Source: Eggerthellaceae bacterium (GTDB lineage Bacteria; Actinomycetota; Coriobacteriia; Coriobacteriales; Eggerthellaceae). From it: a stretch of DNA of 38,167 nucleotides. The DNA lies in assembly GCA_022644775.1 (NCBI GenBank), contig JALCHN010000016.1, positions 1 to 38,167 on the forward strand, written 5' to 3'. Under the pieces are notes generated by a model. It did not search any database. It had not been told where the DNA came from and was given only the letters and a program-made list of their open reading frames with translations. The translations under genes were made by a program, and so were the position numbers. Positions 1 through 8,900 of this stretch are shown here, piece after piece (within the stretch, counting starts at the first letter, position 1; every line of letters begins with the position of its first letter).

Positions 1-18
1 GTTGACACACGCGGCTGT

Positions 19-1476
19 CTACTTCTGCGCGCGCTCGCCCTCTTCCCAGGTGGGGCCTTCCAAGGGCAGTTCGTCGGCGTGCACGGCCGCGGTTTCGTCG
101 CCTTCCACCATGGTGCCGTCGACGCTGTAGATGGTCTCCTTGCCAGGCAGCACGATGTTGAGCACGATGCCCACGAGCGACCCCACGGCCAGGCCCGACA
201 GGGAAATCGTCACGTCGCCCGCCGGGATCACGATTGCGCCGGCGGTGCTGTAGGAAATGCCGATCGACAGCACGATGATGAGCGCCGTGATGATGATGTT
301 GCGCGACAGGGTGAAGTCGACGTGGTTTTCCACGAGGTTGCGGATGCCCACCGCCGAAATCATGCCGTAGAGCACGAGCGACACGCCGCCGATCACGCAG
401 GCGGGCATGACCTCGATGATCGCCGAAAACTTGGGGCAGAAGGAGAAGAGCACCGCGAAGCAGGCCGCGATGCGAATCACGCGGGGGTCGAAGACGCGCG
501 TGAGCGCGAGCACGCCGGTGTTCTCGCCGTAGGTGGTGTTGGCCGGCGCGCCGAAGAGCGACGCCAGAATCGTGGCAAGGCCGTCGCCCAACAGGGTGCG
601 ATGCAGGCCGGGCTCGGCGATGTAGTTGCGGTTGCAGGTGGAGCTGATGGCCGAAATGTCGCCGATGTGCTCGATCATCGTGGCGAAGGCGAGCGGCATG
701 ATCGTGATGATCGCCGTGATGGCCAGGCCCGTGTCGAACCCGGGGCCCGCGAGCGCGAACACCGTGTTCTCCCACAGCACCGGCAGGCCCACCCACGAGG
801 CTTCGGCCACGGGCGTGAAGTCCACCAGGCCCAGGGCCACGGCGCACACGTAGCCGGCGATCACGCCCAGCAGGATGGGGATGATCTTCAGCATGCCCTT
901 GCCCCAGATGTTGAACACGATGATCGTGACGATCGCGACCACGGCCACAAGCCAGTTGGTCTGGCAGTTGGCCACGGCCGACGACGACAGCGTGAGGCCG
1001 ATCGCGATCACGATGGGGCCGGTGACGACGGGCGGGAAGTAGCGCATGACGCGGGCGGCGCCGAACGCGCGGAAGAGGGCTGAAAGCACCAGGTAGAGCA
1101 GGCCGGCGCAGGCCACGCCCAGGCAGGCGTAGGGCAACAGCTCGGTGTTGGCCACGGTGAGGTTGCCGGCTTCGTCGGGCAGAAGGGGCGCCACGGCCGC
1201 GTAGCCCGCGATGAAGGCGAACGACGAGCCCAGGAAGGCGGGCACCTTCCCCTTCGAGATGAGGTGGAAGAGCAAGGTCCCCAGGCCGGCGAACAGGAGG
1301 GTGGCCGAAACGGAAAGGCCGGTGATCGTGGGCACGAGCACGGTGGCGCCGAACATGGCGAACATGTGCTGCAGGCCGAACACGAGCATCTTGGGACGGC
1401 CGAGCACGCGGGCGTCGTAGATGGCGTCGGGCGCGTCTTCGGCTCCCATCGTGGGCACGGCGATTTCGTCTTTCAT
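19..1476 (-). CDS. uraA: Uracil/xanthine permease (NCS2 family)
   Basis: This 485-residue polytopic membrane protein fits the nucleobase:cation symporter-2 family, which imports uracil or xanthine with protons. The N-terminal region (LVFGLQHMFAMFGATVLVP) matches the family's first membrane segment with its QH pair. A GxNTTYGENTGVLALT-like stretch near residue 315 (here PANTTYGENTGVLALT) is the conserved carboxylate and substrate-site motif typical of UraA-type members, and MIEHIGDI carries the other conserved Glu. About 12-14 hydrophobic segments are visible, followed by a short acidic tail. I chose the ATG at 1476 because GGGAGAGGAAG precedes it closely; the upstream extension is Arg/Pro-rich and not family-like. 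The gene is divergent from the aminotransferase gene. Uracil as the substrate is inferred from family resemblance; xanthine or another base is possible. Confidence 0.88.
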   Translation of the reverse strand: MKDEIAVPTMGAEDAPDAIYDARVLGRPKMLVFGLQHMFAMFGATVLVPTITGLSVSATLLFAGLGTLLFHLISKGKVPAFLGSSFAFIAGYAAVAPLLPDEAGNLTVANTELLPYACLGVACAGLLYLVLSALFRAFGAARVMRYFPPVVTGPIVIAIGLTLSSSAVANCQTNWLVAVVAIVTIIVFNIWGKGMLKIIPILLGVIAGYVCAVALGLVDFTPVAEASWVGLPVLWENTVFALAGPGFDTGLAITAIITIMPLAFATMIEHIGDISAISSTCNRNYIAEPGLHRTLLGDGLATILASLFGAPANTTYGENTGVLALTRVFDPRVIRIAACFAVLFSFCPKFSAIIEVMPACVIGGVSLVLYGMISAVGIRNLVENHVDFTLSRNIIITALIIVLSIGISYSTAGAIVIPAGDVTISLSGLAVGSLVGIVLNIVLPGKETIYSVDGTMVEGDETAAVHADELPLEGPTWEEGERAQK

Positions 1477-1619
1477 GGGCTTCCTCTCCCGGTTTTTGTG
1501 CACTCGGGTGCCTATTGTGCCATAGACGCGTGCCCCGCGAAGCCGCGCGCCGCCGTAGGGGGGCGGGCGTGCTAGGCTAGCGGGGATAACGATTACGCTT
1601 GCAGCGAAAGGGAGCTTGC

Positions 1620-2459
1620 ATGAAGACACTCGGCTACTACAACGGCACCTGGGGGCCGCTCGACGAGATGACCGTGCCCATGAACGACCGCGCGAGCTGG
1701 TTCGGCGACGGCGTCTACGACGCGGGCCCGGCGCGCAACTACCATATGTTCGCGATGGACGAGCACATCGACCGCTTCTTCCGCAGCGCGGCGGCTCTGG
1801 AAATCGAGGTGCCCGTGACCAAGGCCGATCTCGCCGACCTCTTATGCGACCTCATGCGCAAGATGGACACGGGCGACCTGCTCGTCTACTTCCAGGTCAC
1901 GCGCGGCACGGCCCCGCGCAGCCACGCCTTCTGCGACGGCCCCGCCAACCTGTGGGTCACGCTCGTTCCCTACGAAATCGATGAGGGCCGTACGCCCGTG
2001 AAGCTCGTTTCGGCCGAAGACACGCGCTTCTTCCACTGCAACGTGAAGACACTGAACCTCATTCCGTCGGTCATGGCCGCCGAAGCCGCCAAGCGCGCCG
2101 GCGCCTACGAAACCGTGCTCTACCGTCCGGGCGAGCGCGTGACCGAATGCGCCCACAGCAACGTGCACATCATCGAGGACGGGGCCTTCGTCACCGCGCC
2201 CGCCGACAACCTCATCCTGCCCGGCATCGGGCGGGCACACCTGATCGCGGCGTGCGGGCGCCTGGGGATTCCCGTGCGCGAGGAGCCCTACACGCTCGAC
2301 CGCCTGCGCGCGGCCGACGAGGTGATCGTGAGCAGCTCGGGCACGCCCTGCCTGCGCGCCTGCGAGCTCGACGGGGCGCCGGTGGGCGGCAAGGCCGGCG
2401 AGCTCGTCGAGTCCCTGCGTGCGAGCGTGGTCAACGAGCTCCTGATTGCGACCGAATAG
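1620..2459 (+). CDS. dat: D-amino-acid aminotransferase-like class IV PLP enzyme
   Basis: This 279-residue protein belongs to the fold-type IV PLP aminotransferases (branched-chain aminotransferase, D-alanine aminotransferase, aminodeoxychorismate lyase). Family marks visible are the N-terminal NDRASWFGDGVYD box and CNVKTLNLIPSV, where Lys143 is the expected Schiff-base lysine. Others are the TECAHSNVHII box, LILPGIGR, and a terminal SSSGTP phosphate-binding loop. The CNVKTLN context is closest to D-alanine aminotransferases, which make D-glutamate or D-alanine for peptidoglycan. The start is the ATG with GAAAGGGAG five bases upstream; an in-frame upstream ATG is less well placed. It is divergent from uraA with a 143-bp shared promoter region. 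PabC or a branched-chain role cannot be excluded from sequence alone. Confidence 0.78.
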   Translation: MKTLGYYNGTWGPLDEMTVPMNDRASWFGDGVYDAGPARNYHMFAMDEHIDRFFRSAAALEIEVPVTKADLADLLCDLMRKMDTGDLLVYFQVTRGTAPRSHAFCDGPANLWVTLVPYEIDEGRTPVKLVSAEDTRFFHCNVKTLNLIPSVMAAEAAKRAGAYETVLYRPGERVTECAHSNVHIIEDGAFVTAPADNLILPGIGRAHLIAACGRLGIPVREEPYTLDRLRAADEVIVSSSGTPCLRACELDGAPVGGKAGELVESLRASVVNELLIATE

Positions 2460-2522
2460 CGCCGCAGGTGCTTCGCGCGGGGTGAAGGGGCGCGTCTCTT
2501 CTGCCCCGCGCCGATCGGCTCA

Positions 2523-2555
2523 GTGAGTCAAAGAGATGTGACCCCTCTGACTCAC
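2523..2555. repeat. 33-bp palindromic repeat, copy 1
   Basis: A 33-nt element with perfect 8-bp arms (GTGAGTCA at 2523-2530, TGACTCAC at 2548-2555) and a 17-nt centre with AGAGAT and GACC. Two further elements of identical length lie at 2917 and 2951. It resembles a REP-type intergenic palindrome; its function is unknown. Confidence 0.85.
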
Positions 2556-2653
2556 GCCGCCCCTTCGGCTGCTCGAAGCGCACGGGAATTGCATGCCGAA
2601 CGGGAATCGGGCGGGTGAAAACTCGTTTTGCACGGTTGATGCAGCGGAATTCT

Positions 2654-2900
2654 GAAACGACCGTGCAAAATGAGCGGAGCCGTGCAACGACCGTGCGAAA
2701 CGAGCGGGATTTCCGCGTTCGGCGTGACATTACCGTGCGAAACGAGCAGAGGGCCTCCGTGCAAGGGGGTCGACTGCGAAATCTCCTGCAACGGCCGTGC
2801 GAAGCGAGCGGAATTCTGCAACGACCGTGCAAAGCGAGCGGGAGATTGCAACGCCCGTGCATTTCGAGCGGCGACGCGCAACGACCGTGCGAAACGAGCG
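2654..2900. repeat. Array of seven ~24-bp repeats, partly in 30-bp phase
   Basis: Seven degenerate copies of GCAACGACCGTGCGAAACGA followed by GCGG start near 2654, 2684, 2727, 2788, 2818, 2848 and 2878. The last four are exactly 30 bp apart, and the first two are also 30 bp apart. A further partial copy (CTCCGTGCAAGG) lies near 2756. Each unit has a weak dyad, CCGTGCG-AAA-CGAGCGG. Units are shorter than usual CRISPR repeats and the 6-bp gaps are too short to be spacers. The array lies about 180 bp upstream of the MFS gene. It could be a protein-binding array or a decayed tandem repeat. Confidence 0.8.
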
Positions 2901-2916
2901 CCGTCCGACGTGCGGA

Positions 2917-2949
2917 GCGAGTCAGAGAGATGCGACCTCTGTGACTCGC
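2917..2949. repeat. 33-bp palindromic repeat, copy 2
   Basis: Arms GCGAGTCA (2917-2924) and TGACTCGC (2942-2949). Compared with copy 1, base 2 is C instead of T and its partner is G instead of A. This paired change keeps the stem and suggests selection on the folded or dyad form. Confidence 0.85.
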
Positions 2950-2950
2950 G

Positions 2951-2983
2951 GTGAGTCACAGAGATTTGACCCCTTTGACTCGC
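2951..2983. repeat. 33-bp palindromic repeat, copy 3
   Basis: Arms GTGAGTCA (2951-2958) and TGACTCGC (2976-2983), with one G-T wobble in the stem. It is separated from copy 2 by a single base and has the same length and central AGAGAT...GACC pattern. Confidence 0.85.
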
Positions 2984-3078
2984 AGCAGTGTCTTTACACG
3001 CTTCACACGTTCGGCCGGGCGCAAAAGCGTACAATCGGGCCTGTTGTCATGAGAGATTCGGAATAGAAGGGGGCCCGC

Positions 3079-4314
3079 ATGAAACCGCGCACCAGCCCGT
3101 TCGGCTTCATCCTGTCCTTCGGCGTCGTGAGCATGCTCATGGACGTGGTCTACCAAGCCGCGCTTTCCGTGCAAGGCCCCTTGCTCGCCTCGCTCGGCGC
3201 GAGCGCCGCCGTCGTGGGCCTGGTGAGCGGCCTGGGCGAGGCCACCTCGCTCGCCGGTCGCCTGGTGAGCGGCCCGGCCGCCGACCGCACCGGCCGCTAC
3301 TGGATCTTCGCGATCGTAGGCTACGCGATCACGGGCCTCGCGGTCCCCGCCATGGGCTTCGCCGGAAGCGTCGTGGCCGTTTCGGCCCTCATCATCTTCG
3401 AGCGCTTCGGCAAATCGCTGCGCACGCCCTCGCGCGACGCGATGATCTCGCACGCTTCGGCGAAGGTGGGCCGCGGAAAGGGCTTCGCGATCCACGAGCT
3501 CATGGACCAGATCGGCGCCTTCGCGGGCCCGCTTGTGGTGGCAGCGATCCTGCAGGCCACCCACAACTCCTTCGGCAGCGCGCTCGGTGTGATGATCGTG
3601 CCCGGCGTGGCGGCGATCGTCGTCCTGCTCGTGCTGCGCCATCGCGTGCCCAACCCGGAGGCCTACGAGGAGGAAGGCGAAGCCGAAAGCCCCGCAGCGC
3701 CCGCCGGCGCCGCGTCCGCCGGCGCCGCGCCCGCTTCGGCCGCCCCTGCCGCGCCCGCCAAGCAGCCCCGCGTCAAGCTGCCCGCCCGCTTCTGGGCCTA
3801 TACGTGCTTCTGCGGGCTCGTGCTCGCTGGCGTGGGAACCTTCGGCGTGATGTCGTTCCACATGGTCGACGCCGGCCTCATGGACGCGTCGTTCGTGCCC
3901 GTGCTCTACGCGATCGCTCAGGCGGTCGACGCCGTGTTCGCCCTGATCACGGGCAACCTCTACGACAAGTACGGGGTGAAGGTCCTCTTCGTGCTGCCCA
4001 TCGTGTCGGCCCTTGTGCCGTTGTTCGCCTTCGCGTCGTCGGTGCCGATGGTCGCCGTGGGCGTGGCCCTGTGGGGCATGAGCCTGGGCGTGCAGGAATC
4101 GACGATGCGCGCGGCCGTGGCCGACATGGTGCCGGGCGGCAAGCGCGCCACGTCCTACGGCATGTTCAGCGTGGCCACGGGCATAGGCACCTTCATCGGC
4201 GCCACGGTGATCGGCCTGCTCTACCCGCTGGGCCAGCCGGCGATCGCCGTCTACGCGGTCGCCCTGCAGGTGGCGGCCTTCGTCCTGCTCGCCTGCCTCG
4301 TGCGGCGCGCGTAG
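3079..4314 (+). CDS. Major facilitator superfamily transporter
   Basis: This 411-residue protein has two six-helix bundles of the MFS type. The first half holds a loop 2-3 motif (GRLVSGPAADRTGRYW near residue 58-75) that matches the MFS motif A pattern, and a later conserved-looking ERFGKSLRTPSRDAMI segment. The halves are joined by a hydrophilic linker around residues 197-231 that is almost only Ala, Pro, Glu and Ser, unusually low in complexity. MFS motifs recur in the second half (GNLYDKYGVKVLF). The start is an ATG with AGAAGGGGG upstream. It lies downstream of the repeat block and appears to be a single-gene unit. The substrate cannot be told; export of a drug or metabolite is a guess by family. 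Confidence 0.82.
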   Translation: MKPRTSPFGFILSFGVVSMLMDVVYQAALSVQGPLLASLGASAAVVGLVSGLGEATSLAGRLVSGPAADRTGRYWIFAIVGYAITGLAVPAMGFAGSVVAVSALIIFERFGKSLRTPSRDAMISHASAKVGRGKGFAIHELMDQIGAFAGPLVVAAILQATHNSFGSALGVMIVPGVAAIVVLLVLRHRVPNPEAYEEEGEAESPAAPAGAASAGAAPASAAPAAPAKQPRVKLPARFWAYTCFCGLVLAGVGTFGVMSFHMVDAGLMDASFVPVLYAIAQAVDAVFALITGNLYDKYGVKVLFVLPIVSALVPLFAFASSVPMVAVGVALWGMSLGVQESTMRAAVADMVPGGKRATSYGMFSVATGIGTFIGATVIGLLYPLGQPAIAVYAVALQVAAFVLLACLVRRA

Positions 4315-4382
4315 GGAAGGGAAGCGGAAGGGCCCGCCCCGCTCTGCCCGGGAAATCCCTCCCGTAACGGGGAACTTTGTGC

Positions 4383-4406
4383 GCCCCGCCCGGCCGGCGG
4401 CGGGGC
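4383..4406. terminator. GC-rich hairpin after the MFS gene
   Basis: GCCCCGCC (4383-4390) pairs perfectly with GGCGGGGC (4399-4406) around an 8-nt loop. No T-run follows, so this may be a weak terminator or a leader structure of the ATP-grasp gene downstream. Confidence 0.4.
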
Positions 4407-4465
4407 AGGGCGGCCGCCGTGCTATCCTGCAGGCCACACACAAGTCCACCGACCAAGGAGCCGCC

Positions 4466-5818
4466 GTGAAAGAAGAGCGCCGGGAATACATCGACATAAT
4501 CCGCGAGCTGCAGGGCGACCTGCCGGGCCGTCGGGCCGCGCTCGACTTCATACGCGAGTCCGACGTCTACGTGCACGGCGAGCCGGCTCCCTTCCCCTAC
4601 GTGCCCTACCTGGTCAACGACGACGACTTGGCCTTCATTGGCGACCAGGTGCGCATGGCCCATCGCATCCTGTGCAAGGTCATCCGCCGCTACCTGGACG
4701 ACGCCTCCTACCGCGCCATGTTCAACCTGCCGCCCGAAGTGGAAAAACTCGTGCTTTTGCCCTGCGGCTACGACCAGCTGCTGCCCATGGGCCGCTTCGA
4801 CCTCTTCTTGGACGAAGACGATCGCTCCTACAAGTTCTGCGAGTTCAACACCGACGGAGCGGGCGCCGCATCGCGCGACTACATGATCGGCCGCGCCCTC
4901 ATGCAGGGCGAGGCCTTCAAGCGCTTTGCCGCCCGCCACACGGTGAGCCAGTTCGAGCTTTTCGATTCCTGGGTGCGCGCCTTCATGCGCATCTACCGAA
5001 GCGACGCCCACGCCGTGGCGCACCCCACGGTCTGCGTCACCGACTTCACGGAAAGCGGCGTCTTCAGCGACTTCAACCGCTTCATCGACGCCTTCAACCG
5101 CAACGGGATCCCCTGCCGCTTCGTGGACACGCGCAACTTCACCTTCGACGGCGAGCATTTGCGCGACGCTTCCGACGGCACGGTGATCGACGCCATCTAC
5201 CGCCGCGCCGTGACGAGCGAGCTGTTGGGCCACCTGGACGAATGCCAGCCCCTCATCGATGCGGTGGCGGCCGAAAAGGTCTGCCTCATCGGGCATTTCC
5301 GCACCACGGTCGCCCACTCGAAGATGGTCAACATCGCCCTGTTCGACGAGCGCACGCGGGCCTTCCTCACGCCCGAAGAATGCGCCTTCGTCGACGCCCG
5401 CGTGCCGCGTACCTACGTGCTTTCGGCCCAGCCGGCGGGCTACACGATCGACGAGGTCAAGGCGAACCGCGAGAAGTGGATCATCAAGCCGGCCGACGAC
5501 TACGGCGGACACGGCGTCTACCCGGGCGTCGACTTCGACGACGCCGCCTGGGCGCGCATCGTCGACGAGAACCTCGACGCGGGCGCGATCGTGCAGGAGT
5601 TCTACCCGCCCCATCACGTGGACATCGTGAAGACCGCCTTCGGCCCGGAAGAGGAGGCCGACCCCGCCAGCGCCGCCCGGGTGGAATCCTGGCAGTCGAT
5701 GCCGGGCGTCTATATGTACGACGGCGAGCCCGTGGGCTTCTACTGCCGCCTGGGCCAGGAAGGCGTGATCGCGATCGACCACGGGGGCTTGTGCGCGAAC
5801 ACGTTCAAGGTAGAGTAG
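4466..5818 (+). CDS. ATP-grasp ligase, glutathionylspermidine synthase-like
   Basis: This 450-residue soluble protein has ATP-grasp features: a KFCEFNTDGAGAASRDY block near residue 125 and a KWIIKPADDYGGHGVYPG block near residue 335, where the Lys and the Gly-rich loop would contact ATP. Near the C-terminus a CRLGQEGVIAIDHGG stretch could supply metal and phosphate ligands. This order is that of the circularly permuted ATP-grasp / glutathionylspermidine synthase-like proteins, which form amide bonds between a carboxylate and an amine. I chose GTG 4466 because AAGGAG lies five bases upstream; the longer form is Pro/Arg-rich. No peptidase (amidase) domain is fused, unlike the E. coli Gsp enzyme. 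The substrate is unknown and no biosynthetic partner lies beside it. Family call fairly sure, function open. Confidence 0.62.
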   Translation: MKEERREYIDIIRELQGDLPGRRAALDFIRESDVYVHGEPAPFPYVPYLVNDDDLAFIGDQVRMAHRILCKVIRRYLDDASYRAMFNLPPEVEKLVLLPCGYDQLLPMGRFDLFLDEDDRSYKFCEFNTDGAGAASRDYMIGRALMQGEAFKRFAARHTVSQFELFDSWVRAFMRIYRSDAHAVAHPTVCVTDFTESGVFSDFNRFIDAFNRNGIPCRFVDTRNFTFDGEHLRDASDGTVIDAIYRRAVTSELLGHLDECQPLIDAVAAEKVCLIGHFRTTVAHSKMVNIALFDERTRAFLTPEECAFVDARVPRTYVLSAQPAGYTIDEVKANREKWIIKPADDYGGHGVYPGVDFDDAAWARIVDENLDAGAIVQEFYPPHHVDIVKTAFGPEEEADPASAARVESWQSMPGVYMYDGEPVGFYCRLGQEGVIAIDHGGLCANTFKVE

Positions 5819-5880
5819 GGCATACGGAAACGGCTGCGGCGGCCCTGGGCGATGCGCCCGCGGGGCCGGCGCCGCCAAGC

Positions 5881-5922
5881 GCGCACGCGCGGGGCGAGTT
5901 TCGGCTCGTCTCGCGCGTGCGC
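5881..5922 (+). terminator. Long hairpin between ATP-grasp and SNF2 genes
   Basis: An 18-bp stem with two mismatches or wobbles (5881-5898 with 5905-5922) closes on TTTCGG. It is followed by CGTTTG, a poor U-tract. It probably separates the two transcription units. Confidence 0.55.
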
Positions 5923-5957
5923 CGTTTGAAAGCCGGGGAAAGGAAGCGGGCACGACC

Positions 5958-8900
5958 ATGATTTCGGCGCGCGAGCTACGCAACAACTGTCGCACGGCGA
6001 CCTACCAGCGGGGACGCGACATCGCCGACCGCCCCTCGTGCATCATCGCGCCCGTGGCCGAAGAGACCCAGGTGCGCGGGGTGCGCCGACTGCGCCTTGC
6101 CGCCCGCATGCGCGGCACCGACCCCGGCGACGTCTACGAAACCGAAGTCTTCATCGACCCCGTCGAAGGCGAGATCCTCGATTACGACTGCACCTGCCCG
6201 GCTTCCGACAACTTCAGCGGCATGTGCAAGCACGCGGTGGGCCTGGTGATGCGCTACAACGACGCGCCGCGCTCCTTCCGCGACGCGAGCGGCGCCCGCG
6301 CCCGCCAGACGTCGGGCGCCCTGTCGCTGATCATGGACCGCACGTCGGCCGGCCCCCGCCAGGCGCAGGCCAACGTCGATCTGGACATGCAGCTCAGCTA
6401 CTACTTCGACCAGTGGAAGCTCCAGTTCAAGATTGCCGGCCCCAAGGGCTCCTACGTGCTGAAGAACATCGGCGACTTTTTGGACCACATGCGCGCGGGC
6501 GACTACGTGTCCTACGGCAAGAAGCTCGCCTTCACCCACGTGCCGGGCAACCTCACGCCGCGGGCGCGCAAGATTTGGCGCTTCCTCGACGCGGCCGTCG
6601 AGGCGCGCCGCGAGCTCGCGCCGCTCGCTTCGTCGAGCTACAGCTACGGCTACAGCTACGGCTATTCGAATCCGGTGCGCGTGGGGCGCGAGATGCAGCT
6701 CGCCAATGCGGAACTGCTCGATCTGTTCGAAATCTTCGAAGGCGAGCAGATCGAAATCGTTGACGAAGAGCAGGCGATCGAAGCCCAGGGCGCCTACCTG
6801 ATGCGCACGGGCCGTTCGCGCGGGCGCCTGGCACGCGACATGGACCGCGTGGCCGTCACGGTGCGCGAAGGCAAGCCCGACCTGGGGATTTCCATCGCCG
6901 CGACCGACGGCGGCTTCGAAGTGGGCGCGCCCGAACCCGCCCGCATCGTTTCCGACGGCCAGCGCCTGGCCCTGTGGCGGGGCGACACCCTGTGGCTCTG
7001 CCCGCCTTCGTTCGCGTCGGCCCGCAAGGTGCTCGAAGCCCTCTACGGCGGCGACGGCGCGCTCTTCGTGTCGACGGCCGACGCCCCGCGCTTCGCGGCG
7101 ACCGTGCTGCCGCTCTTCGAAGACGTGCTCGGCGCCCAGGCGCCCGAAGAGCTCGACGCGCTCAAGCCGGTGCCCTGCGAGCTCGCCTTCTACCTCGACC
7201 GCACGCGCACGGCGGTGGTGTGCGACGCGCGCGCCGTCTACGGGGGCCAAAGCTTCCACGTGCTCGCCCCCATCACCCGCGAGGACGCTCACGTGCGCGA
7301 CCCCGAACAGGAAGCGGTGGGCGCCGAAGCGGTGCGCAGCTACTTTTCGGAATTCGCGGTGCCCAAGGGCGAGGCCGGCCGCACGGTGGGCACGATCGCG
7401 ATCGACGACGCCGACGCGATAGGCAACCTGCTCTTCGGCGGCTTGGCGGCCTTCCGCGAAGCGGGCCAGGTCTACACCACGCCGGCCTTCGACAAGCTGC
7501 TCTTCGACGGCCATCCCACCGTGCAGACGGGACTTTCCATTTCGGGCGACCTCATCAACTTGGACATTTCGGCCGACGAGCTCGACCCCGAAGAGGTCGC
7601 GCGCATCCTGGACAGCTACCGGCTGCGTCGCCGCTACCATCGCCTGAAGAACGGCGCCTTCCTCAACGTGGGCGACATGGACCTGGCCCAGCTCGACCGG
7701 CTTTCCAGCGACCTGGGTCTCTCCGGGCGCCAGCTGGGCGCAGGCGAGGTGGAACTGCCCCTCTACGAGGCCTTCTACCTGAAGGACCGCCTGCCCGGCG
7801 CCGACCGTGACGCGAGTTTCACCGCCTACCTGGACCGGTTCGACGAAGAGCGCGCCAAAAAACGCGTGCCGCCCGTCTCGCTTGCCAGCGTGCTGCGTCC
7901 CTACCAGGTGGAAGGCTTCGCCTGGCTGTCGCTGCTCGCGAGCTGCGGGTTCGGCGGAATCCTGGCCGACGAGATGGGCTTGGGCAAATCGGTGCAGCTG
8001 ATCAGCTGGCTGGTGAGCTGCGCCGACGAGGCCCACGAGCCCAGCCTGATCGTGTGCCCGGCGTCGTTGGTGTACAACTGGGCGGCCGAATTCGAGCGGT
8101 TCGCCCCGCAGATGCGCGTTGCCGCGCTCGTCGGCGCCAAGGCCCATCGGGCGGCGGAGCGGGCACGCGCGGCTGCCGGCGAGGTCGACGTGATGATCAC
8201 GAGCTACGACATCCTGCGCATCGACGTGGAAGATTTCGCGAAGATGAAGCTCTTCAGCTGCACGCTCGACGAGGCCCAGTACATCAAGAACCAGTCGACC
8301 AAGGTGGCCAAGGCCGCCAAGCGGGTGCGCGCCGAGCACCGGTTCGCGCTCACGGGCACGCCGGTGGAAAACCGCCCGAGCGAGCTGTGGAGCATCTTCG
8401 ACTTTTTGATGCCGGGGCTGTTAGGGTCGGCGATGCATTTCCGCGAACGGTTCGAGATCCCCGTGCTGGGCAACGACGAGGAAGCGCAGAAGAGCCTGCA
8501 GGCTCTGGTGGGGCCCTTCATCCTGCGGCGCCTGAAGGCCAACGTGCTCACCGATTTGCCCGACAAGATGGAATCGCGCGTGTACGCCCAGATGACGGGC
8601 CCGCAGGCCAAGGCCTACCAGGCGAGCGAGCAGCACCTGCGCGACGCGTTGAACGCCCAGAAGCGCGAATCGGCGTCGCGGTCGCACGAGCCCGGCAGCA
8701 ACGAGATGAGCAAGGTGCAGGTGCTCGCGCAGCTCACGCGCCTGCGACAGCTCTGCCTGGACCCGGCGCTCGTGTTCGAAAACTACAAGGGCGGCGCCGC
8801 CAAGCTCGACACGATCGTCGACCTGGTGGGCGAAGGCATCGAATCGGGACAGAAGATTCTGGTGTTCTCCCAGTTCACGAGCTTCTTGAAGCGCATCGCC

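Larger units (their letters stand above)
2460..3078. other. Repeat-rich intergenic region, no gene
   Basis: This 619-bp stretch lies between the aminotransferase gene and the MFS gene. I see no convincing gene in it. Open frames exist in several phases only because the internal repeat has a 30-bp period, and their translations are low-complexity and lack a good ribosome binding site. It contains one 33-bp palindrome at the left edge, seven degenerate copies of a ~24-bp repeat in the middle, and two more 33-bp palindromes at the right edge, listed separately. Confidence 0.8.

Noticed and set aside
1477-1619. PyrR-type or T-box leader before uraA
   Set aside because: I could not find the needed stems and conserved boxes; only a small CTAT...ATAG inverted repeat is visible.
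2654-2900. CRISPR array
   Set aside because: Units are imperfect, spacers would be only 6 bp or irregular, and no cas genes are present.
2552-3066. Open frames with peptide repeats within the 2.5-3.0 kb repeat block
   Set aside because: The DNA repeat period of 30 bp is a multiple of three, so any frame without a stop stays open and shows peptide repeats. No ribosome binding site or conserved motif.
5976-8339. Long open frame antisense to the SNF2 gene
   Set aside because: It is a GC-bias shadow: rich in Arg, His, Val and Gly, no motif, no ribosome binding site, and the sense strand encodes a clear helicase.
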